A DNA stretch of 64,000 nucleotides from Kordiimonas aestuarii. Lineage in GTDB: Bacteria; Pseudomonadota; Alphaproteobacteria; Sphingomonadales; Kordiimonadaceae. Made by a program: the position numbers and the translations under genes. Every line of letters begins with the position of its first letter. Within the stretch, counting starts at the first letter, position 1. The notes beneath the pieces are model-generated. The model made no database searches and was not told the DNA's origin. It was given only the letters and a program-made list of their open reading frames with translations. The stretch spans positions 930,001 to 994,000 of the forward strand of contig NZ_JAOBPP010000021.1 in NCBI RefSeq assembly GCF_025574465.1, in the 5' to 3' direction. This document shows positions 1 to 8,929 of this stretch, piece after piece.

Positions 1-630
1 AAAGGCAGCACACGGTATACCGTAAGCCTGTTTTATGTTGACTGGTCTGACCCGCAGCTCAACACCTCCACCCCGACATGGGGCTTCTTCACCGTGCAGA
101 ATGGCTCCAAGGCGACCACCAAGGGGATTGAGGTTGAGCTCGACGGTTATCTGAGCCAAAGCTTGCACTATACGGTGGGGTATGCTTTCGCCGACGCGGA
201 GCTGAGCGAGGATTTCTATTCGCCGCTTGGTACGCTGATCGCGGCTGACGGCGCGCGCTTGCCGGGTGCACCGCGCCATATGTTCAATGTGGCGCTTGAT
301 CACCGCTATGAGATCAGCGACAGCCTGACGTTGACATCCCGCATTGACGGTTATGTGCAGTCTTCCACGCGCAATTCCATCGGCACATCGGCGAAATTTG
401 ACCGCACTCTGCCGGCCTATAGCATCTGGAACGGATCGATGACGCTTTCACGCGGCAATGTCGACCTCACGCTCTGGGTGAAAAACATCTTCAATGCCGA
501 GGGTGTCAGCGCCGTGTTCAAGCACGCCTATATGGGCACACGGCCAAGCGAAGGCTATTATGGCAATGGCTCGAAGGAGCAGATCGCCCTGCCGCGTACC
601 ATTGGCTTGTCGGCAACCTATCGCTTCTAG
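1..630 (+). CDS. TonB-dependent receptor, C-terminal part (cut by window start)
   Basis: The frame is open from base 1 and gives 209 residues of the C-terminal end of an outer-membrane beta-barrel. Visible signs are alternating amphipathic strands, the receptor-type phrase KGIEVELDGYL, a late LTLWVKNIFNAEG segment typical of the penultimate strands, and a terminal strand ending in the aromatic residue (GLSATYRF) that the BAM complex recognises. The plug and TonB box lie outside the window, so the ligand cannot be guessed from the protein. It stands 122 bases before the sulfotransferase-led operon and probably feeds that catabolic cluster; the link is by position only. Confidence 0.9.
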   Translation, partial: KGSTRYTVSLFYVDWSDPQLNTSTPTWGFFTVQNGSKATTKGIEVELDGYLSQSLHYTVGYAFADAELSEDFYSPLGTLIAADGARLPGAPRHMFNVALDHRYEISDSLTLTSRIDGYVQSSTRNSIGTSAKFDRTLPAYSIWNGSMTLSRGNVDLTLWVKNIFNAEGVSAVFKHAYMGTRPSEGYYGNGSKEQIALPRTIGLSATYRF

Positions 631-683
631 CGTAAAAACTTGGCACAGTAGCCAAGATGACGGACTGGGCTAAAAGATAACCG

Positions 684-707
684 ACCGGGGTGGTGCGCCG
701 CCCCGGT
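684..707 (+). terminator. GC-rich hairpin after the receptor gene
   Basis: ACCGGGG at 684-690 pairs with CCCCGGT at 701-707 across a 10-base loop, in the gap between the receptor stop and the next start. The T-tract after it is short (TTCC then GTTT), so termination may be weak or partial. Confidence 0.4.
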
Positions 708-752
708 TCCCCGTTTCATGCCAATTGTTTTACGCCAGCTTGAGAAGGTGTC

Positions 753-2168
753 ATGCCGCAACATTTGCCAGATATAGACCGCGCTATCGCAGAGGGGCAC
801 ACAGCCTCCGCGCGCGCGCTGTTGGCAACGGCGGCAGGCGCGGCGCGTGATGTGGTCTCGCTCCAGCAAGTTGCGGAGCGCTACGTCCAGCTTGGTCTGT
901 TTGGCCCGGCCGACACGCTCTACCGCAAGGCGCTTGCTCTTGCGCCCGGTGATGCGGGCCTCCTCTATAACGCGGCCACGGCGGCCATTGCCCTTGGCAA
1001 TATGACAGATGCAGAAGCCTGGCTTGAGAAGGTGATCGCACGCGAGCCGGGTGACTATGACGCCTATTATAACCGCGCCACGCTCAGGCGCTGGACGGCA
1101 GATGATAATCACATTCATGCCATGGAAGCGCTGCTGAAGGCGGGCATCCCGGACCGTAAGGGCGCGGTGCAGCTTTTTTATGCACTGGCGAAGGAATATG
1201 AGGATATCGGTGAAACCGAACAATCATTCGGTCATCTTGTGCGCGGCGCCAACCTGCGGGCCTCGATGATGCGCTATGACGTGGGCCAGGACGTCGAAAC
1301 CATGGCAAAAATCGCCAAGGTTTTTGACGCTGATTGCATTGCACAGCCGCTGCCCACATCAAGCACAAAAAGTGTCGAATCCCTGCACAAGTCCTGCACA
1401 GATTCTGGCCAGAATTGCACACATCGGCCGGTGTTTATTGTCGGCCTGCCGCGCACGGGCACCACACTTGTGGACCGTATCCTCAGCTCGCATACTTCCG
1501 TCGCCAGCCTGGGCGAAATCAGCGACCTTGCTACCAGTATAGTCCGCTTGGTGGGGCCGGTCCAGAACCGGATGGAACTGATTGATAAATCAGCTGGAAT
1601 TGATTTTATTTCGTTGTCGAAACAATATGAGGGCAGCACGCGTGGGCGCGGCTTTGACGCCCCTGTGCTGATCGATAAAACCCCTGCCAATTTTCTCTAT
1701 CTCGGCCTCATTGCCCGCGCCATGCCGGGCGCGCGCATCATCCATTTGAGGCGCCACCCGCTGGATGTCTGTTTTGCCATTTATAAAACCCTGTTCCGCA
1801 TGGGCTACCCCTATAGTTACCGGCTTGACCAGCTTGCGGATTATTACATCGCCTATGACCGCCTGATGGCGCACTGGCACGCCGTGATGCCGGGGCAAAT
1901 CCTTGATCTGCAATATGAAAAACTGGTCACTGACCTTGAGGGCGAAAGCCGCCGTCTGCTGAACCACTGCGGGCTTGACTGGCAGGCCGGGGTGCTTGCG
2001 TTCCATGAAAATGCCAGCCCCAGCGCCACAGCGTCCGCCGCGCAGGTCCGCCGTCCGGTGTATACGTCTTCCGTTGGCCGCTGGCGTGATCATGCCCAGG
2101 GTCTTGCGCCGCTTGTCGGTCGTCTGCAAGCGGCGGGCGTTGATCTGGAAGAGGAAAGATTTTCATGA
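753..2168 (+). CDS. TPR-sulfotransferase fusion protein
   Basis: 471 residues. The first 160 or so form TPR-like helical repeats (LYRKALALAPGDAGLLYNAA, then AWLEKVIAREPGDYDAYYNR). The rest is a sulfotransferase domain with the PAPS 5'-phosphosulfate loop GLPRTGTT at residues 231-238, followed by a helix and SLGE. A later HLRRHPLDVCF segment fits the 3'-phosphate-binding arginine/serine region. Such proteins transfer sulfate from PAPS to a hydroxyl or amine, possibly on a peptide; the acceptor is unknown. The stop overlaps the next start by four bases (ATGA), so it heads the operon running to 8735. TPR-sulfotransferases beside TonB receptors are common in sphingomonad-like genomes, but their role there is not settled. 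Confidence 0.8.
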   Translation: MPQHLPDIDRAIAEGHTASARALLATAAGAARDVVSLQQVAERYVQLGLFGPADTLYRKALALAPGDAGLLYNAATAAIALGNMTDAEAWLEKVIAREPGDYDAYYNRATLRRWTADDNHIHAMEALLKAGIPDRKGAVQLFYALAKEYEDIGETEQSFGHLVRGANLRASMMRYDVGQDVETMAKIAKVFDADCIAQPLPTSSTKSVESLHKSCTDSGQNCTHRPVFIVGLPRTGTTLVDRILSSHTSVASLGEISDLATSIVRLVGPVQNRMELIDKSAGIDFISLSKQYEGSTRGRGFDAPVLIDKTPANFLYLGLIARAMPGARIIHLRRHPLDVCFAIYKTLFRMGYPYSYRLDQLADYYIAYDRLMAHWHAVMPGQILDLQYEKLVTDLEGESRRLLNHCGLDWQAGVLAFHENASPSATASAAQVRRPVYTSSVGRWRDHAQGLAPLVGRLQAAGVDLEEERFS

Positions 2169-3850
2169 TCAGGCTATTGATTTTACTGACTTTTCTAACG
2201 CTGCCGGCACAGGCTGACACGGCCTCGCGGGACGCGCTATTGGCGGGCGATAAAGCCTTTGCCCTCGCGCTGCCATTTGATGATTTTACCGCTCCTGAAG
2301 GTGCCACGCCGGGCGCACCGCTCGAAGGTCGCCTGCGCCTTGACATGACCGCGCTTGGTGGTGGCTTCCAGCTTGTACGCGACCCCGGCGACATTGCGGC
2401 AAACCCCAATCATGCCGTGCGCTCCCTGCCTGTGATCGACCTTGATCTGGTGCAGGAAGGTGACGATATTATCCCGAAAAACCAGGGGATTATTGAAACA
2501 GCACACCCTTATTTTGACCTCATCTTCACTCCCGGAAAAAGCTGGGGCGAGGCGGATGGCCGACGCTTCATCTCGCTGCCTTTCGCCATGATGGAGAAAG
2601 GTGCCAACTGTATCCACAATGGTGCCCTTCTGCTGGCGATTGATGCTTTGGGCAAAGCGTCGGTGGCGCTCGCGCAAATCGGCAGCGAAACCTGCGCCTA
2701 TTTCCAGTTCAATTTCTGGGCGGCCTATAAGGCCGAATGGTCTGCGGGGCCGGTGGCAGACGCTCCGGCCATCCGCGAGCGGCATCATGCGGTGCGGGCC
2801 GCACGGCTGCCGGTTCGCGCCATGGCGGATTTACCGCAAGGCCTTGAAGAGAAAAGCTTTTCGCAAGCTGACCAAATTCCGCCCGCCTTCATGAGCGTTT
2901 ATGGTCTTGTGCTCGACGGCGTGCATTACCGCGGCGGTTGTGCCACGCGGCTCGGGCCTTACCCGCACTGCGACAGTCTTGTGCTGCCGTCCTATTCGCT
3001 GGCAAAGTCACTGGCGGGCGGGTTGGGGCTGATGCGGCTTGAAGCGCTTTATGGTGATGCCTTCACCGCCAAAGTGGCGGACCTTATACCAGACTGCGCC
3101 GACTGGGGTGATGTCACGCTGGGTGACCTGCTCAATATGAGCACAGGGCGCTACGCCAGCCGGGTGCCCCATGCGGATGAAGCCTCCGAGGCTTATATGC
3201 CCTTTTTCGCAACCTTGGCCGGGCAGGAAAAAACCGCTTTCGCCTGCACTCATTTCGGGTTCAAAACAAAGCCTGGTAAGCGCTGGGTCTACCACACATC
3301 GGACACCTATCTTCTGGGGGTGGCGATGAATGCCTTCCTTGCCAAACGCGGCGCTGAAGGCGCGGACTATTACCGCGACCAGCTTGTTCCCATCTGGCAG
3401 TCCATGACGCTGAGCCCCTTGATGGCGGTTATGCGCCAGACCGGCGGGCCGGAGGCGGCGCCCTTCACCGGCTACGGCATGGTGTTGACAACCGACGATA
3501 TCGCCCGCGTCTCATCCGCTTTGGCTGCCGGGGATACCCGGCTGGCCAGCCATTTCGCGGCCCGCCCGCTGGCCGCTGCACTACAGCGCGAGCCAAGGGA
3601 TCGCGGTCTTGAAGCTGGGGCGAAAAGCTTGCGCTATAAAAACGGTTTCTGGGCCTGGAATGCGCGGGAAAGCCTTGGCTGCAAGGCAGATACCTGGCTG
3701 CCGTTTTTGTCAGGCTACGGCGGTATCACAGTTGTACTGCTGCCCGGCGGTAACATTTATTATTATTTCTCCGACAGCGGCCTCCACGTCTTCGCTGACG
3801 CGGTCAAGGCGCTCTCGGCCATCACACCCATCTGCGGAGAGACTTCATGA
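2165..3850 (+). CDS. secreted serine hydrolase, beta-lactamase/PBP fold
   Basis: 561 residues with an N-terminal signal peptide (MIRLLILLTFLTLPAQA, likely cut after AQA), so periplasmic or exported. The active-site serine motif SxxK is S278-L-A-K281. A Y-x-S variant of the second motif is Y376-H-T-S379, and an SGYGG turn near residue 516 sits where class C-like enzymes have KTG or HxG. The first 200 residues form an extra domain I do not recognise. Relatives hydrolyse esters or amides, including the linear amides cut by 6-aminohexanoate-dimer hydrolase (NylB). In an operon with an amidase, an aminotransferase and a semialdehyde dehydrogenase, an amide-cleaving role is attractive but inferred. 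ATGA overlaps join it to both neighbours. Confidence 0.75.
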   Translation: MIRLLILLTFLTLPAQADTASRDALLAGDKAFALALPFDDFTAPEGATPGAPLEGRLRLDMTALGGGFQLVRDPGDIAANPNHAVRSLPVIDLDLVQEGDDIIPKNQGIIETAHPYFDLIFTPGKSWGEADGRRFISLPFAMMEKGANCIHNGALLLAIDALGKASVALAQIGSETCAYFQFNFWAAYKAEWSAGPVADAPAIRERHHAVRAARLPVRAMADLPQGLEEKSFSQADQIPPAFMSVYGLVLDGVHYRGGCATRLGPYPHCDSLVLPSYSLAKSLAGGLGLMRLEALYGDAFTAKVADLIPDCADWGDVTLGDLLNMSTGRYASRVPHADEASEAYMPFFATLAGQEKTAFACTHFGFKTKPGKRWVYHTSDTYLLGVAMNAFLAKRGAEGADYYRDQLVPIWQSMTLSPLMAVMRQTGGPEAAPFTGYGMVLTTDDIARVSSALAAGDTRLASHFAARPLAAALQREPRDRGLEAGAKSLRYKNGFWAWNARESLGCKADTWLPFLSGYGGITVVLLPGGNIYYYFSDSGLHVFADAVKALSAITPICGETS

Positions 3851-5100
3851 GCAATAGCGGTAAAGTCACATCTCCCGCGACGGGCGGCGGGCTGAGAAAA
3901 GCGGACCCCAGCGGGCATATAGCCCCTGTTTTGCTGGCGTTTCTGACTACGGCGGGCCTGTTTTATGTCAACATCATGCCAGCGCTGGTGAGCGGTCTTG
4001 TCGAAGGGCTCGGCTTTTCCAAGGCGACAGCGGGCTATGTGGCGTCGGCCAATGTTTATGGGGCCTCGCTCGGCGCGTTGGTTACCGTATTTTTAATCAA
4101 ATATCTCAACTGGAAGAAAGCCGCAGCGGTTGCGCTTGTCGGGCTTATTGTCATGGACATCGCGTCCACCGTACAGACAGACGGTACCGTGCTGATCGCC
4201 ATGCGGTTTGCGCACGGCGCCATTGGCGGTTTTCTGGTCGGTATCGGCTTTTCGGTAATTGCCCGTACGCCAGCGCCCGACCGCACCTTTGGCATGCTGC
4301 TGGTGGTGCAATACGGCCTTGGCGGTGTGGGGTTGATGACCCTGCCGAAGCTGGTGCCCTTATACGGTACGTCGGTGCTTTTTATTGCACTGATGGCGTT
4401 CAGCGCCATCACCCTTGTGATGCTGCCCTTCCTCGCGCCGTATCCGGCCAAGGAAAAAACCGTTATGGAAGCGCAAAAAGATGGCACCGGGCCCTATTTC
4501 AAGCCGCTTGTTCTTGCGCTTCTGGCGGTCTTCTGTTTTCAGGCAGCCAATATGGGGCTTGCGGCTTATGTCATTGAGCTTGGCAAAGGTGAAGGCCTGA
4601 CCACGAACAGTATCAGCACCACACTTGGTATTGCCAACTGGATCTCGGTCGCGGGTGCGGTTTTTGTGTATGTTATCGGGCTCAGGAACGGAAGGTTGAA
4701 GCCGCTCCTGCTGGGGCTTTCGGTTACCCTTGTTGGCATGTTCCTGTTCCGCTTTTCAGGGAACGCCAGCCTGTTTTTTGCCGCCAACGTCATCACTGGC
4801 ATCACCTGGGCGTTCCTCATCCCTTATCTTTTGGGCATGTGTGCGGCGTTTGACGGCAAGGGGCAGATGGCGGCGCTCTCGGGCTTTTTCTCCAAAATGG
4901 GTTTGGCGTCCGGCCCCTTTGTCGCGGCATTGGTGATCGGTGAGGGCAATTATACTTTGCTGATAAACCTGGCGCTTATGGGCATCGTGCTGTGCATCGC
5001 GGCGGCCTTCATGCCGGCGCGCCTTCTGGACAGCAAAGCAGACGCCGGGCCTCGCGCCGCGCCGATACCGCCACAAGCGGCGGCTGAAGTAATCGAGTAG
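3847..5100 (+). CDS. major facilitator superfamily transporter
   Basis: 417 residues with about 12 hydrophobic helices and a soluble linker near residue 215 (APYPAKEKTVMEAQKDGTG) that splits the two six-helix halves, the usual MFS plan. It is an inner-membrane carrier. Its place between a secreted hydrolase and a cytoplasmic amidase suggests it brings the released product, perhaps an amide or amino acid, into the cell. The start overlaps the upstream stop (ATGA), so translation is likely coupled. The substrate cannot be read from the sequence. Confidence 0.85.
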   Translation: MSNSGKVTSPATGGGLRKADPSGHIAPVLLAFLTTAGLFYVNIMPALVSGLVEGLGFSKATAGYVASANVYGASLGALVTVFLIKYLNWKKAAAVALVGLIVMDIASTVQTDGTVLIAMRFAHGAIGGFLVGIGFSVIARTPAPDRTFGMLLVVQYGLGGVGLMTLPKLVPLYGTSVLFIALMAFSAITLVMLPFLAPYPAKEKTVMEAQKDGTGPYFKPLVLALLAVFCFQAANMGLAAYVIELGKGEGLTTNSISTTLGIANWISVAGAVFVYVIGLRNGRLKPLLLGLSVTLVGMFLFRFSGNASLFFAANVITGITWAFLIPYLLGMCAAFDGKGQMAALSGFFSKMGLASGPFVAALVIGEGNYTLLINLALMGIVLCIAAAFMPARLLDSKADAGPRAAPIPPQAAAEVIE

Positions 5101-5114
5101 GGAAGGAATAGTTT

Positions 5115-5966
5115 ATGAAACCGTTTGCCATCGCAGGCTTGCAACTTGCACTTCCGCACAGCGGCAACCTTGATCTGGTGATCAAAAAAATCAGGCAGAC
5201 CACACTGCGTTACCCCTGGGTGCAGATGATTGTGCTGTCGGAGCTGGCCATTTGTGGCGCCATCACGCGCTCAGTGGAAAGCCTGCCATCGGGGACCGAG
5301 GATACGCTGGCCAAATTGGCCGCTGACCTTGGTGTCTGGATCGTCAGCGGGTCGCTTTATGAGAAGCACAAAGGCGCGGTTTATAACACTACATCGGTGA
5401 TCTCGGACGCGGGCAAAGTGGTTGCCCGTTACCGCAAAATGTACCCTTTCCTCCCCTATGAGCAAGGCGTTGCCGCAGGCGACGAGGTTTGCATCTTTGA
5501 TGTGCCGGATGTCGGGCGCTTTGGGGTGTCCATCTGTTATGACATGTGGTTCCCCGAAACCAGCCGTGCGCTGGCGACCCTGGGGGCGGAGGTGATACTT
5601 CACCCGACATTGACCAACTCGATCGACCGGGACGTGGAGTGCGCCATGGTGCGGGCCACGGCCGCACAGCAGCAGTGTTATGTGATTGATATCAATGGTG
5701 CGGGTGAGCAGGCCAACGGACGGTCTGTGATTGCCGGGCCTGACGGGGAAGTCTTGCATCAGGCGGGCGAAGTGGAAGAGATCATCCCGGTAGAAATAGA
5801 TCTAGAGCGCGTGCGGCGCAGCCGGGAGCGGGGTCTCATGGGCCTTGGGCAACCGCTTAAAAGCTTCCGCGACGCTGGCCACAGTTTCCCGCAGGAGAAC
5901 CGCTCAAGCCAGAGCACCTACCTGAATAGTCTTGGCGTGCTTGAGATTCCAAAACGCGGCAGCTGA
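5115..5966 (+). CDS. carbon-nitrogen hydrolase (nitrilase-superfamily amidase)
   Basis: 283 residues, the usual length of the superfamily. The catalytic Glu-Lys-Cys triad is visible: E43 in LSELAICG, K108 in YRKMYPFLP and C141 in SICYDMWFPE. Such enzymes hydrolyse C-N bonds of amides or N-carbamoyl compounds and make an acid plus ammonia or amine. A clear ribosome site (GGAAGGA, 5100-5106) precedes the ATG, 14 bases after the transporter stop. With the aminotransferase and aldehyde dehydrogenase downstream, a substrate that yields an omega-amino acid is likely. Whether it is an omega-amidase, carbamoylase or aliphatic amidase is not decided here. Confidence 0.85.
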   Translation: MKPFAIAGLQLALPHSGNLDLVIKKIRQTTLRYPWVQMIVLSELAICGAITRSVESLPSGTEDTLAKLAADLGVWIVSGSLYEKHKGAVYNTTSVISDAGKVVARYRKMYPFLPYEQGVAAGDEVCIFDVPDVGRFGVSICYDMWFPETSRALATLGAEVILHPTLTNSIDRDVECAMVRATAAQQQCYVIDINGAGEQANGRSVIAGPDGEVLHQAGEVEEIIPVEIDLERVRRSRERGLMGLGQPLKSFRDAGHSFPQENRSSQSTYLNSLGVLEIPKRGS

Positions 5967-6000
5967 TCACCACCGAATTCAAACAAAGAAGAGAGTTCCG

Positions 6001-7428
6001 ATGACCCAACATTTCCCGTTGGTAGCAGATTTTGCGGCCAAAACAGGCGGGCTTGAGGTTTTTGACCCGGCCTCGGGCGCGTCCCTTATGACCGTGGCCG
6101 ACATGACAAGCGCTGAGGTGGAAGGCCACATTGAAGTGGCTGCACAGGCATTCCGTGACTGGTCACAGCGCACCGCGAAGGAACGCGCCAGCCTGATGAT
6201 GGCGTGGCACCGTATGATTGTGGCCCACGCGGACGAACTGGCTGAAATTATCACTGCGGAGTGTGGCAAGCCGCTGGCGGAAGCGCGCGGCGAAGTGCTG
6301 TATGGTGCCAGTTTCATCGAATGGTTCGCTGAAGAAGGCAAGCGTGTCTACGGTGACGTGATTCCGAGTTTCGCACAGGGTAAACGCATCATGGTGCTCA
6401 AGCAGCCCATCGGTGTGGTCGCAGCGATAACACCGTGGAACTTCCCGCTGGCGATGATCACCCGCAAGGTGGCGCCCGCACTGGCCGCTGGCTGCAGCGC
6501 GGTTGTCAAGCCGGCTGAGGCAACCCCGCTGACCGCACTCGCGCTGGAGAAACTGGCACTTGACGCTGGCCTGCCAAAGGGGCTTGTCAAGGTGATGACA
6601 ACCACCAACCCGGCGGAAATCGGCAAAGTGCTGACCACTCACCCGACCGTGCGCAAGTTTTCGTTCACCGGTTCAACCGCTGTGGGGCGCGTTCTGATGG
6701 CGCAGTGTGCGTCCACAATCAAGAAAGTCAGCCTTGAGCTGGGCGGCAATGCGCCCTTCATCGTGTTCGAGGATGCAGATATCGATGCGGCCGTTGTGGG
6801 GGCTATGGCGTCCAAATACCGCAATGCGGGGCAAACCTGCGTGTGTGCCAACCGCTTTTTTGTCCATGAAGCAGTGCACGATACTTTTGTTGCAAAGCTG
6901 AAAGATGCTGTTGCTGCCCTGCGTGTCGGGCACGGCGCAGATGTGGGTATTACCGTGGGGCCACTCATTAACAAGGCCGGTTGCGACAAGGTGGCCGAGC
7001 TCGTTGACGATGCCGTCGCCCGTGGCGCTGAGGCGGTCATCGGCGGCAGCCGCCATAGTGCGGGTGCGGGCTTTTATGCCCCTACCATTTTGACCGGCGT
7101 TACACCGCAGATGACCATCGCACAGGCGGAGGTTTTTGGCCCCGTTGCGCCCATCTTCAAATTCAGCGATGAGGCGGAGGTTATCCGCCTTGCCAATGAT
7201 ACGCCCTATGGCCTTGCCGCCTATTTTTACGCGCGTGATCTGGGCCGTGTGTTCCGTGTGGCAGAGGCGCTTGAATATGGTATGATCGGCATCAACGAAG
7301 GCATCATTTCAACCGAAGTGGCCCCGTTTGGCGGGGTCAAGCAATCGGGCCTCGGCCGTGAAGGTTCAAAATACGGTATCGACGATTATCTAGAAACCAA
7401 ATATTGCCTCCTGGGAGGGCTGGATTGA
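6001..7428 (+). CDS. gabD: NAD(P)-dependent succinate-semialdehyde dehydrogenase-like protein
   Basis: 475 residues of the aldehyde dehydrogenase family. The general base is E246 in SLELGGNAPF and the nucleophile is C280 in NAGQTCVCANRF; the TPWNFPLAMITRK stretch is the cofactor-binding region typical of GabD. It would oxidise succinic semialdehyde, or a longer omega-oxo acid such as adipate or glutarate semialdehyde, to the diacid. The start at 6001 follows AAGAAGAGAG at 5987-5996; an earlier in-frame ATG at 5932 lies inside the amidase gene and lacks a ribosome site. The stop overlaps the aminotransferase start (TGATG), placing both in one operon. The symbol reflects the family; the chain length of the substrate is unproven. 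Confidence 0.85.
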   Translation: MTQHFPLVADFAAKTGGLEVFDPASGASLMTVADMTSAEVEGHIEVAAQAFRDWSQRTAKERASLMMAWHRMIVAHADELAEIITAECGKPLAEARGEVLYGASFIEWFAEEGKRVYGDVIPSFAQGKRIMVLKQPIGVVAAITPWNFPLAMITRKVAPALAAGCSAVVKPAEATPLTALALEKLALDAGLPKGLVKVMTTTNPAEIGKVLTTHPTVRKFSFTGSTAVGRVLMAQCASTIKKVSLELGGNAPFIVFEDADIDAAVVGAMASKYRNAGQTCVCANRFFVHEAVHDTFVAKLKDAVAALRVGHGADVGITVGPLINKAGCDKVAELVDDAVARGAEAVIGGSRHSAGAGFYAPTILTGVTPQMTIAQAEVFGPVAPIFKFSDEAEVIRLANDTPYGLAAYFYARDLGRVFRVAEALEYGMIGINEGIISTEVAPFGGVKQSGLGREGSKYGIDDYLETKYCLLGGLD

Positions 7429-8735
7429 TGCTGAAGAATGTGAAGCCGGTGAATAGTGAAACGCAGAAAAACAAGGACCTGTGGGACCGCCGTGAAAAGG
7501 CCGTGCCGCGCGGTGTGGGCAGCATGCACCAGCGCTTTTCGGCGTATGCCAGGAACGCCGAAGTGTGGGATGTGGAAGGCAAGCGCTACGTGGATTTTGC
7601 CACCGGCATTGCGGTCACCAACACCGGCCATGGTGACCCGCGCATTACCGAAGCCGTCAAAGCGCAGATCGACAATTTCTCCCACACCTGTTTTCAGGTC
7701 ACGCCCTACGAGAGTTATGTTGCGCTTGCGGAGCAGCTTAATGAGCTTGCGCCGGGGGACACACCGAAAAAAACCATCTTCCTGACCACGGGCGCGGAGG
7801 CGGTTGAAAACGCGGTCAAGATAGCACGCGCTGCCACCGGGCGGCCCGGCGTGATTGCCTTTAAGGGCGGCTTCCATGGCCGCACCATGATGGGCATGGC
7901 GCTCACGGGCAAGGTGGCACCCTACAAGGTAGGCTTTGGCCCGTTCCCGCAGGGTATTTATCATGTACCTTACCCCGTGCCGTATCACGGTATCACGGAA
8001 GAGATGGCGCTGGACGCGGTGGCGGATCTGTTCAAGGCTGATATCGCGTCTGAAGACGTTGCGGCCATCATCCTTGAACCGGTGCAGGGTGAGGGTGGTT
8101 TTTATGCCGCCTCGCCCAAGTTCATGCAGGCGTTGCGCGCACTGTGTGACCAGCATGGCATGCTGTTGATCTGTGACGAGATCCAGACCGGTTTTGCCCG
8201 CACGGGCCGCGTGTTTGCGACCGAACATGCCGGGATTGAGCCTGACCTGATGACCGTGGCCAAGGCCATGGCAGGCGGTTTCCCGATTTCCGGCGTGATC
8301 GGCAAGGCAGACGTAATGGACGCGGCAGCACCCGGCGGCCTTGGCGGCACCTATGGCGGTTCGCCCCTTGGCTGTGTCGCGGGGCTGAAGGTCCTTGATA
8401 TCATCAGGGAAGATCGCCTTTGCGAACGCGCGGACGAGATCGGTACCTTCTTCACCAAACGCCTCACCGCGATGCAGGCTAGTGGCCTCAAGGAGATCGG
8501 TGATATCCGCGCGCTTGGCGCCATGATCGCGATCGAGATTGTCAAGGACGGCAAGGCGGACCAGCCGGACCCGGCGCGCACGGCGGAAATTGTGAAAGCC
8601 GCGGCGGAGGCCGGACTTATCCTGCTTTCGTGCGGTATCAGGGGCAATGTGATCCGCTTCCTGCCCGCGCTGACAGCACCGGATGAGATCCTTGGGGAGG
8701 GTCTTGATATCCTAGAGGCAGTGATGCGACGCTAA
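7428..8735 (+). CDS. gabT: 4-aminobutyrate (omega-amino acid) aminotransferase
   Basis: 435 residues of the class III PLP aminotransferases. CDEIQTGFARTGR holds the aspartate that contacts the pyridine nitrogen, and AKAMAGGFP holds the Schiff-base lysine at about K279. It should move the amino group of GABA or another omega-amino acid to 2-oxoglutarate or pyruvate, giving the semialdehyde used by the preceding dehydrogenase. GGGAGGG at 7413-7419 is the ribosome site for the ATG at 7428; an in-frame ATG at 7404 is inside the dehydrogenase gene and is less likely. A good terminator follows, so this is the last gene of the operon. Confidence 0.88.
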   Translation: MLKNVKPVNSETQKNKDLWDRREKAVPRGVGSMHQRFSAYARNAEVWDVEGKRYVDFATGIAVTNTGHGDPRITEAVKAQIDNFSHTCFQVTPYESYVALAEQLNELAPGDTPKKTIFLTTGAEAVENAVKIARAATGRPGVIAFKGGFHGRTMMGMALTGKVAPYKVGFGPFPQGIYHVPYPVPYHGITEEMALDAVADLFKADIASEDVAAIILEPVQGEGGFYAASPKFMQALRALCDQHGMLLICDEIQTGFARTGRVFATEHAGIEPDLMTVAKAMAGGFPISGVIGKADVMDAAAPGGLGGTYGGSPLGCVAGLKVLDIIREDRLCERADEIGTFFTKRLTAMQASGLKEIGDIRALGAMIAIEIVKDGKADQPDPARTAEIVKAAAEAGLILLSCGIRGNVIRFLPALTAPDEILGEGLDILEAVMRR

Positions 8736-8746
8736 GCGCAAAGGGG

Positions 8747-8771
8747 CGGGGCTGTATGAGCCCCGTCTTTT
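8747..8771 (+). terminator. intrinsic terminator after gabT
   Basis: CGGGGCT (8747-8753) pairs with AGCCCCG (8759-8765) around a 5-base loop and is followed by TCTTTT. It sits 12 bases after the aminotransferase stop and closes the 0.75-8.7 kb operon. Confidence 0.7.
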
Positions 8772-8929
8772 CCGCAGAAGCGCTTACACGGTGCTGTGCT
8801 GCGTTAGGTGCCCCAAAACACGATCTGTTTTGTTGCAATCGCCAGAAGCATAAATTAATTTGTTCTCGGGGGTTGGGACGTGCCGAAAAATCTGTTGTAG
8901 CCCCGGTATTCTGATTGGGGGATGTATAT

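Noticed and set aside
5932..6000. N-terminal extension of the semialdehyde dehydrogenase
   Set aside because: It lies inside the amidase gene and on its stop; the ATG at 6001 has a good ribosome site and aligns with family starts.
7386..8228. 280-residue reverse-strand frame
   Set aside because: Antisense to gabT, which has full aminotransferase motifs; low-complexity Arg/His-rich translation.
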